DNA from: Bugula neritina
Lineage: Eukaryota; Bryozoa; Gymnolaemata; Cheilostomatida; Bugulidae
DNA length: 64,000 nucleotides
Direction of reading: 5' to 3'
Assembly: GCA_964035545.1 (NCBI GenBank)
Contig: OZ037772.1
Location: 10,803,318 to 10,867,317, forward strand
Part shown: positions 37,131 through 64,000 of the stretch, one piece after another
Layout of the letters: every line of letters begins with the position of its first letter
How positions within the stretch are numbered: the stretch's first letter is position 1
Notes under the pieces: generated by a model
Database searches by the model: none
Told to the model about the DNA's origin: nothing
Seen by the model: the letters and a program-made list of their open reading frames with translations, nothing else
Made by a program: the position numbers and the translations under genes

Positions 37131-37508
37131 AGGTCTGGTACTACTGCAATTTGACGTCGTAGTGAATGAAGTGGAACTGATTTGGACAGCCTTAATTAGT
37201 TACCATTCTAATAGTAATAATCATCACAATAACGTTCCTTGATCATTCTTTAGCAGTTTATCATTTGCTGGTGATTCGGTAAGTACTAAATAGCTTTTAT
37301 TTACTACGTGGTGTCATGGCGATCGGACGCTAAATTTTTATGATTTGAGTTCTTTACCAAATTGGGTTCAAAATTATACATAATTAGGGATAGCCTCTAG
37401 TTTAAAAATATTTTTCAAGCATTTATAGGTACCAGGGTATTTACGAAATTATTTAAATAATTCAATTAGTTTATACAATTTATTTTACACTGCCACCACC
37501 GTACCAAG

Positions 37509-38519
37509 ATGACCAAAAGTAAAAAAATAGAATCTCAGCCAGTGAACTCTGAATCAAAACGACTTGAAGATGGGCAGGCGGATAATAGGGGTAGCAACAT
37601 CGATATCAGTAGTAACCATGAGGAAAGATGTGCCACATGCAATGAGACAGATTGCACTCTCCAAGGGAGGAACAACAGGCAAATCAAGGTTCTCACTAAG
37701 TGGATTACCTGTGATCTCTGCAACCAATGGTACCATGGAATATGCCAGGACCTGCAGCCAGCTGATGTATCGTGCATAACTAAGTTGGCAGAGAAAGGCG
37801 TGAGCTGGAAGTGCAGTGACTGCAGAGATAAAACAGAAAACAGCCTACATGTAGAGAGTCTAACACAGCCCATGACTCAAAAAACAACACAGCAGATTGA
37901 CAACATAGAGAGGATAGTGAAGGTAATTGCTGAACAAAGCCATAAATTGAGTGAGATGGAACAGAAGTGGTCCGATGTCGTCAAGCAAAATCTTGAGAAC
38001 ATTGACAAGAATAAACAGATTGCGGCGGATGCAAAAACATTGATAGAAAAGAGTCACCAACTGAGGGAAGAAGAAAGTAGGAAGAGCAACGCTATCGTTA
38101 CCGGGGTCACTGAGAAAGATGGTAAAACAGCAATGGAGCAGGTACAAGAACTAATGAGAATGGAATGTTTTACCAAAACCAACTCACCAACTCAGGCTTT
38201 TAGGCTAGGAAAAAAAACAGAAAATGATGTACAAAAACGTCCAATCAAGGTGAGATTTGAGGATGAGCAATCAAAATGGGAGTTCGTTAAAAGGTTCAAC
38301 AATCAAATACTGAGAGAACAAGGTATTTACTGCAGACTTGATGAAAGCAAAGAAATCCGAAATCAACAATTCCAGCTGAGAAAGGAAGTTAACAGGCTTA
38401 GAGAGGAAAATACATCTATAGCATATCGAGTGAGAGACATGCATATACAAGAAAAGCAAGCCTCGGGGGAATGGAAAATAATGAAACAAGTCCAGCAAAA
38501 GAGAGTGACGGAATGCTGA
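37509..38519 (+). CDS. LINE ORF1: PHD-finger nucleic-acid-binding protein
   Basis: The protein has 336 residues. Residues 41-105 form a PHD finger with C41, C44, C68, C71, H76, C79, C102 and C105, and with the WYHGIC core typical of PHD fingers. A coiled coil follows (about 120-185). The C-terminal part (RPIKVRFEDEQSKWEFVKRF) resembles the RRM/CTD type of LINE ORF1 proteins that bind the element RNA. PHD-bearing ORF1 proteins are known from CR1-like elements. The start at 37509 gives the longest frame and precedes the finger directly. Confidence 0.85.
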   Translation: MTKSKKIESQPVNSESKRLEDGQADNRGSNIDISSNHEERCATCNETDCTLQGRNNRQIKVLTKWITCDLCNQWYHGICQDLQPADVSCITKLAEKGVSWKCSDCRDKTENSLHVESLTQPMTQKTTQQIDNIERIVKVIAEQSHKLSEMEQKWSDVVKQNLENIDKNKQIAADAKTLIEKSHQLREEESRKSNAIVTGVTEKDGKTAMEQVQELMRMECFTKTNSPTQAFRLGKKTENDVQKRPIKVRFEDEQSKWEFVKRFNNQILREQGIYCRLDESKEIRNQQFQLRKEVNRLREENTSIAYRVRDMHIQEKQASGEWKIMKQVQQKRVTEC

Positions 38520-41242
38520 AAGTATTCCTCGCCAACACTAGATCTGTTAAAGGTAAAACCACTGAACTGCAATTTCTCACCACAGATTCTGACATAATTT
38601 GTCTCACTGAAACACACCTAGATGACACAATACCTAATAGCAATATTCTACCAATCAAGAACAAAACAGTATTTCGTCGTGATCGCAACATTTGTGGGGG
38701 AGGAGTTATGGTGGCTGTATGCGACCGTTTAAATCCCAAACTAGTAGATCTTAGTGAGTATAGGGAAGAGGTGGTAGCAGTGAAAATTCAACCACGAATG
38801 GTCATCTGCTGTTACTACAGACCTTATGTACATCTCTCCAACACAGATGTTATAAATGATATTTTGGATTACCTACAAAGAGAGTATCAAAGGCACACTA
38901 TTTTGTTTGTTGGAGATATGAACTTTCCAGGGATTGACTGGAATACAAAAGCAGTAAAGCCCTTGACCCCATACAAAAAGATTCATCAGAATTTTCTTAA
39001 TGTACTAAATAGCCATAAAATGACTCAAGTGGTAAAAGGATCAACACACCTTCTTGGTAACACGCTGGACTTAATATGCACCAACCAGCCTAACGTTATA
39101 TGTGACACTGAGATCATAAGCCCAGGTCTTAGTGATCATTCATTGATCATTACTCATGTCCAAAGTGCAACCACCGCTACCATGAGAAAACCACAAACTT
39201 TCCGGCTGTACAAGAAAGCCAATCAAGAAGCATTTCAGGAAGATATGCAAAAAACATCAGAGGCATTAGCAGTTTTGGAGGACCCAGAGGAAATGTGGAA
39301 TCTCTTCGCGGAAAACTTACAAAGAAGTATTGGTCAGCACGTCCCAATCAAGCAGCTGAAATCACCCCACCCCTCTGTCCCAGAGTGGTTCAATAAAAAA
39401 GCTATGAAAATCAAAGAGAGAGTAAGGAAGGCACATAGGCGATCCAAAGTCAACTCAAATAGCTTTGATCGTGAACAGTACAAAAAACTGAGAAGAGACG
39501 GGAAGAAAGAGCTGGAAGTAATACGAAAAACCTTTTACACAAACAGAATATATCGTCCACTAAAAAGAGGGAACTCAAAGCCTTTCTTCAAACTGCTTAA
39601 AGCAGACAAAAACAAAAGACAAGAGCTATTGGTACTGAAGGACGATCAAAATATAGTGACGGAAGATCCTGTCCAATGCGCTGAGTTGTTGAACACTTTT
39701 TTCCAGAGTCAGTTCCAGCTGGGCTTTATGGCAGAAGACTTCTCAAGGATCGAAACCGATGCCCAAGATTCTATTGATGTTACACCAGAAGGGGTTGCCA
39801 AACTTATCCAAAATTTGCCAAATGGAAAATCGCCAGGACCTGATGGAATTCGAAAGCCTGACATGCTCATAGACTTGGAGGGTACTGCTAGATGTCTTGC
39901 TCTGATCTACAAAAGTTCCTTAGACACAGGTAAACTGCCAAAACAGTGGAAACTTGCAAATGTCACACCAATACATAAAGGCGGGGGCAGTGAATCTCCA
40001 AACAACTTTAGGCCCGTATCCCTGACAAGTATTCCCTGTAAAATGATGGAGCACATCGTGCTTCATCACCTCAATGAAAAGCTTGACAGTGTGCTTCACC
40101 ATCGACAGCATGGTTTTAGGAAAGGACTGTCCTGCCAAACTCAACTGTGTGTTACCTACCATGACCTAGTAAAAGCAGCCGATGAAGGACATACTACCCA
40201 TGCAGTAGTTATGGATTTCAAAAAGGCTTTTGACAAGGTACCTCACCTTATGTTGCTCCAAAAATTACAAGAGATACCGGGTATAAATGGATACCTCCTT
40301 AACTGGATACTCGATTTTCTTTCCGACCGACAGCAGTCTGTTGTACTTAGAGGGGCAAGCTCTCAAAAGTGCCGAGTAACCTCAGGAGTGCCGCAGGGAT
40401 CTGTGCTAGGCCCAATCCTGTTTTTGTGCTATATAAATGATCTTCCGGATTTGTTGTCATGTAAAGTCAGCCTCTATGCTGATGACACTCTACTTTACCA
40501 AACTGTGAACACCACTAAGGATGCAGAACTATTCCAAACTAATATTAACGCTGTATATGAGTGGTCTCTAAAATGGAAAATGCCCTTCAATGAACAGAAA
40601 TGCCAAGCAATTAATTTTGGTAAGGTAACCCCTATATCACACTACAAACTCGGTATCACATGCCTTGCGTGGGTACAAAGCACTAAATACCTTGGGGTAA
40701 CCATCCAGTCAAACCTAAAGTTTGATCAACACATAAATAACAAGTGTACCAAGTCCCGGAAAATTCTTGGCGGCATCAAGCATTTGATGTATGATGCCCC
40801 AAAAGATGCTAAGCTATTGGCTTATACAAGTCTATGTAGGCCTATACTCGATTATGCGGATGTGGTTTGGGATCCTGCGGCTAGGGGTAAAGTGCATGAT
40901 ATAGAGCTGGTCCAGAACAGTGCCATACGATTTATAAGCGATATGAAGGGACGTGCTGACAGTGTTTCTGAGGCGAGGGATGAGTTAGGACTCCGGTCGC
41001 TGGAAGACAGACGAAAAAATCATCGACTGTGTTTGCTGACCCGAATTCTTCAAAATGAGGATCAACACCAGTCTCTATCCAGAGCCTATGACGAAATAAT
41101 TGAAGGCAGGGAACTTGCAACTGTAACCACTCGAGCGGCTGCCAGAGGAGAGCTTATCTCTATATCATCTAGGAAAAACTTATTCCACACTAGTTTTCTA
41201 CCACGAACAATTCGTGAAATGCGCGGAGAATATAATAACTAA
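38471..41242 (+). CDS. LINE ORF2: AP endonuclease and reverse transcriptase
   Basis: The protein has 923 residues and overlaps ORF1 by 49 bases in another frame, so translation probably depends on reinitiation or frameshifting. The endonuclease domain carries ANTRS, TETHLDD, GDMNFPGIDW and SDHSLI. The reverse transcriptase has NGKSPGPDGI, VMDFKKAFDKVPH, SGVPQGSVLGPILFLCYIND and the catalytic YADD at 669-672. A thumb region with KYLGV and PILDYADVVWDP follows. All catalytic residues I can identify are intact. No RNase H domain is seen. Confidence 0.95.
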   Translation: MENNETSPAKESDGMLKVFLANTRSVKGKTTELQFLTTDSDIICLTETHLDDTIPNSNILPIKNKTVFRRDRNICGGGVMVAVCDRLNPKLVDLSEYREEVVAVKIQPRMVICCYYRPYVHLSNTDVINDILDYLQREYQRHTILFVGDMNFPGIDWNTKAVKPLTPYKKIHQNFLNVLNSHKMTQVVKGSTHLLGNTLDLICTNQPNVICDTEIISPGLSDHSLIITHVQSATTATMRKPQTFRLYKKANQEAFQEDMQKTSEALAVLEDPEEMWNLFAENLQRSIGQHVPIKQLKSPHPSVPEWFNKKAMKIKERVRKAHRRSKVNSNSFDREQYKKLRRDGKKELEVIRKTFYTNRIYRPLKRGNSKPFFKLLKADKNKRQELLVLKDDQNIVTEDPVQCAELLNTFFQSQFQLGFMAEDFSRIETDAQDSIDVTPEGVAKLIQNLPNGKSPGPDGIRKPDMLIDLEGTARCLALIYKSSLDTGKLPKQWKLANVTPIHKGGGSESPNNFRPVSLTSIPCKMMEHIVLHHLNEKLDSVLHHRQHGFRKGLSCQTQLCVTYHDLVKAADEGHTTHAVVMDFKKAFDKVPHLMLLQKLQEIPGINGYLLNWILDFLSDRQQSVVLRGASSQKCRVTSGVPQGSVLGPILFLCYINDLPDLLSCKVSLYADDTLLYQTVNTTKDAELFQTNINAVYEWSLKWKMPFNEQKCQAINFGKVTPISHYKLGITCLAWVQSTKYLGVTIQSNLKFDQHINNKCTKSRKILGGIKHLMYDAPKDAKLLAYTSLCRPILDYADVVWDPAARGKVHDIELVQNSAIRFISDMKGRADSVSEARDELGLRSLEDRRKNHRLCLLTRILQNEDQHQSLSRAYDEIIEGRELATVTTRAAARGELISISSRKNLFHTSFLPRTIREMRGEYNN

Positions 41243-41439
41243 TTACAAAACAGCAAATGCTGTAACTAGTGCTAACCCTGGTCCAATGTAAGTTTTCACT
41301 AGAGGCTTCCCTATAGACTTTCCAGTTGCTGCGGAAGTCCTACCTCAACTGAGGTAATAAACTGAGGTAATATTCAACTTTTTCAAGTCGAGGCAGTAGA
41401 ATTATTCATTAATTACTGAATTAGGCATTCAGTTTCACA

Positions 41440-41880
41440 TTCAATGCTTATACTTATAGTTTCATTATTTTTTTTAAAATTCATTCAATTTCAAATTGAT
41501 ATCGAAATTGAATTTGATAATTACTCCAAATTCTTATTCAATTTCACAACTATAATAACAAATTATAGTATTCAACTTCATACTGATATTGATATTAACT
41601 TTAATAGTAATAGTAATACTATTAGTATTAATATTAGTATTATTATTTATTTCTATCGCAGTATTAATCTTGCATTCGTTTTGAGGATTAAAGATAATAT
41701 TTATGTTACTATTAGTATTACTATTAAACTCAGTATTACTAATACTAATAGTAATACTATTAGTATTATTAATTGGTATAACTAGTCTATAAGTATAGGT
41801 ACTATAATTATTACTCTTAGTATTAGTATTACTAAGAGTATAATTACTAAATTACTAATAGTATTAGTTATAGTAAATAA
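41440..41880. repeat. TAGTAT/AATACT-rich low-complexity region
   Basis: Mixed words such as AGTATTACTATTAG and ATTGATATT fill the space between the LINE tail and the kinase gene. The 113-codon frame here encodes Ile/Asn/Ser runs and is not a gene. Confidence 0.7.
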
Positions 41881-42001
41881 AATACTAATTTTAGAGTTTA
41901 AGACTGTTCGTTTTAAATTTAATGGTATTAGGTTTCTGTTGGACATACTAGTTTTGTCTTTGATGTATCAAATATGTATGTCTATTAGTGCAAGCTCAAG
42001 A

Positions 42002-61980
<19,979 letters not shown>

Positions 61981-63789
61981 GGCTATCAGCTAACAACACT
62001 ATATAATTGTATATAATGTATTTTGTGTATTTTTAACCCTAGGTAAATGCTGTAGCATTCTCCCTTCCCAAAGCAACGTGTAACTTGGGGCTCAGGCTAT
62101 GCTAAGCATTGAGAGTATACGGCGTGTCAAGGTTATTCTAATAATCGTATGCGGACTGAGTACTTAAATATATGCCAAAGACTATACATATCGTATTGAT
62201 CTGTACTTAAAACTTTAAATTCTATTAAATTATTTATTTAAAAATTATTTTTTAAAGAACTAGAACAAATATACCAAGTGTTGATATTTTTCAAGCATTT
62301 GTACTGACTATGCATGGTTTTATGCAATCTATTTTACTTCTACTGGTTCCCCTCTGTAGTTTAATGAAAATGTTATTATATAATTCTTCTAATGTTTTAT
62401 GCATATGTCAAATTATACATCTCACTCATTTTTCTTTGTCTCATTTTATTACTGCTCAAATATAAAATGTAAAAAAACTTATTCAACTCTCAATTTATGT
62501 TAAACAGTAGTGTGGTTATTATCATGTTGCTATTTATTTATATATTATGTAATAGAAATGATGGTAACAATAATCATAATGCAATCAAATAGTAATGTCA
62601 AAATTCCATAGTGTTATGCACAATTAACTTGGTATTTCAAATGAATACTTTAAATATTTTAATCAAAAAGTAAGTCAGGTATTTAAAAAATATCAACAGC
62701 TTCCCTGAAAAAATAAGAAAAACAAATGTAAGTTTAACGAGTTTAGTTAGAATTATGTTTATATTCAGCTGGTGACAATTTCCATTCTAGTAAATATTGA
62801 AGGTCACAGCCTTAGTGAATATCAAATTTATCTCTTCAAAAACAGAGGGTGCGGTGTCGATTGTGTGTGGCTACTTGCTGCATCTTCACAGATTTATTGT
62901 AGGAGGAGCATACAGACATTGTGTAATTAAAGATCCTTTAATGCTACTTTTCTATAGCCAGATCAAGCACAGCTCAGCGACAATTGAAGTTTATATCAGA
63001 GATCACTTGAACTACATCATAATTATAGCATACTATGATGTAAAGAACTTTGTCAACTGAACATACTGTTTTAAAGTTGTTGAATATATATTTGTAATAC
63101 AAATTCTTTAAGTTGAAACATTTATATTTTATGACTTCAAAACAGCATGTTCAGCCTTTACTTGGCAACGTTCCTTGCATCACAATATGTTTTAAAATAT
63201 AATTATTTCATTTTTTAAATTGAACTTTATGAGTGCGGTGGGACACCTATGATGCGAATGTTAAATCCATGTGCTCCTGGACCTTTTTATCCTGGGCGCC
63301 GTCCTGCCAGTATGAGTATCTTTTCTTGTTGGAATTCATGGATCTATAGGATTTATGCTGGCAATTTGCTGTAAGGCAACACTATGTTTTGCCAGTTGAT
63401 AGCAATGCCCTCTCCACTGATGTAACATTTAAAGCTGGCAAGGATGTTCCAAGACGAGCAAAGTTATACATCAGTCGCAGTGACAGGCCAAAGGTGCTGT
63501 GCATATTGCAAGCATTTTGCCCTCACAGAATGTCACGCCTCTGGTTTTTTGTCTTTTAGCCTGGTTAAGCTCTAGTTTCCAGTGGTGACTACGGGGAGGT
63601 AAGTATGAAGTCTTGACTGGTCAGCGAGTGTGTCCGCATTGCAGCTCTTGGTGTTTGGATCCAGGTAGCTCCATTATTTGTCTCCATAATCCATCCACCA
63701 CCACCAACCATGCATTGCACCTATGCACTAAGGAATATAATACATACTATCAAACACATTTCATTTGTAGAAGTTGTCATATGTTGCAG
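61981..63789. other. Region after the kinase gene
   Basis: 61981 to about 63100 is AT-rich and probably holds the kinase 3' UTR; an ATTAAA lies near 62224. 63230-63600 is less AT-rich, with broken frames that include CCAYCKHFALTEC, and I cannot assign it. No intact gene is seen. Confidence 0.4.
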
Positions 63790-63965
63790 ATGTCTAGAAG
63801 ACAAAGTAGAAGTCGTCACACAATCTCTAACAAAGCACCTTCACCTCACCAAGGAGATGGTAACTTCCCTTTCCAGCGCCCGCCCCAGACGAGTAGCCCC
63901 ACTTTGCTAGATGACGCTTTCGGCATGTTTATGGAGTCCGGCGGACCTCTAATCGGGGCCTCAAA
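63790..63965 (+). CDS. Probable first coding exon of an unrecognised gene (partial)
   Basis: An acceptor-like TGTTGCAG lies directly before an ATG. The exon runs 58 codons and ends TCAAA|GTAAGT in phase 2. It encodes an Arg/Ser-rich start (MSRRQSRSRHTISNKAPSPH), then a Pro/Gln stretch and LLDDAFGMFMESGGPLIGAS. The frame stays open upstream to 63613, so the true start could be earlier. The composition differs from the AT-rich surroundings and the donor is strong. I do not recognise the protein; the gene continues beyond the window. Confidence 0.55.
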
Positions 63966-64000
63966 GTAAGTTTACCTGCAACTAATACCTGCGCTTCGAT

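Larger units (their letters stand above)
37131..41369 (+). mobile_element. Full-length-looking non-LTR retrotransposon (LINE, jockey/CR1/L2-like group)
   Basis: Two overlapping open frames (37509-38519 and 38471-41242) are followed by a short 3' region that ends with two copies of ACTGAGGTAATAA, a typical short tandem tail of the CR1/L2 groups. The left edge is a guess placed before an untranslated leader. No internal stop or frameshift is present, so the copy may be young. It sits between the starts of ZGPAT and the kinase gene. No target-site duplication was identified by eye. Confidence 0.85.

Noticed and set aside
37535-38739. Minus-strand frames opposite the LINE
   Set aside because: Shadows of the LINE reading frames, with no start context or domains.
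63430-63560. piggyBac-type transposase Cys-rich end
   Set aside because: TGQRCCAYCKHFALTEC is suggestive, but no second half or DDE region is visible and the frames are broken.

Overview
The window is nuclear DNA from an animal: AT-rich, with short exons joined at GT-AG borders, introns from about 90 bases to 9 kb, many minisatellites and microsatellites, tRNA-derived SINEs, small inverted-repeat elements and one intact non-LTR retrotransposon. PIN1, ZGPAT, a STE20/PAK-type kinase and a MYND-finger protein resembling apical junction component AJM1 point to a bilaterian. The repeats suggest an invertebrate, possibly a lophotrochozoan, but I cannot name the lineage. All gene models were built by hand from reading frame, splice signals and intron phase; no transcript or database search supports them.

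Layout. 1-725 (+) is the 3' end of PIN1. 1407-26570 (-) is a 24-exon gene for a protein of about 2,509 residues: a short N-terminal domain, long disordered Ser/Arg/Tyr-rich stretches, a MYND zinc finger and a conserved-looking C-terminal block. It has a possible second start exon inside its 9-kb intron. 28925-36663 (-) is a complete 12-exon ZGPAT (CCCH finger, Tudor, G-patch, coiled coil). About 37.1-41.37 kb (+) is a LINE with both reading frames open. 42002-61980 (+) is a 20-exon gene for a kinase of 910 residues, with a long Tyr- and Pro-rich N-terminal region and a PAK-like C-terminal kinase domain. 63790-63965 (+) is probably the first coding exon of a further gene that leaves the window.

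How the parts may relate. The genes look like independent housekeeping and signalling loci, not a cluster with one pathway. PIN1 is a phospho-Ser/Thr-Pro isomerase, ZGPAT a nuclear DNA/RNA-binding regulator, the large MYND protein a likely junctional scaffold and the kinase a likely cytoskeletal or adaptor-coupled signalling enzyme.

Most unusual signal. Several minisatellites start exactly at an exon-intron border, and their repeat unit looks like a copy of that border. I see this at 8020-8212, 4366-4877, 32440-32870, 57895-58120, 59503-59930 and, less clearly, 60976-61250. The introns appear to have grown by tandem multiplication of their own splice junctions, leaving runs of decoy splice sites.
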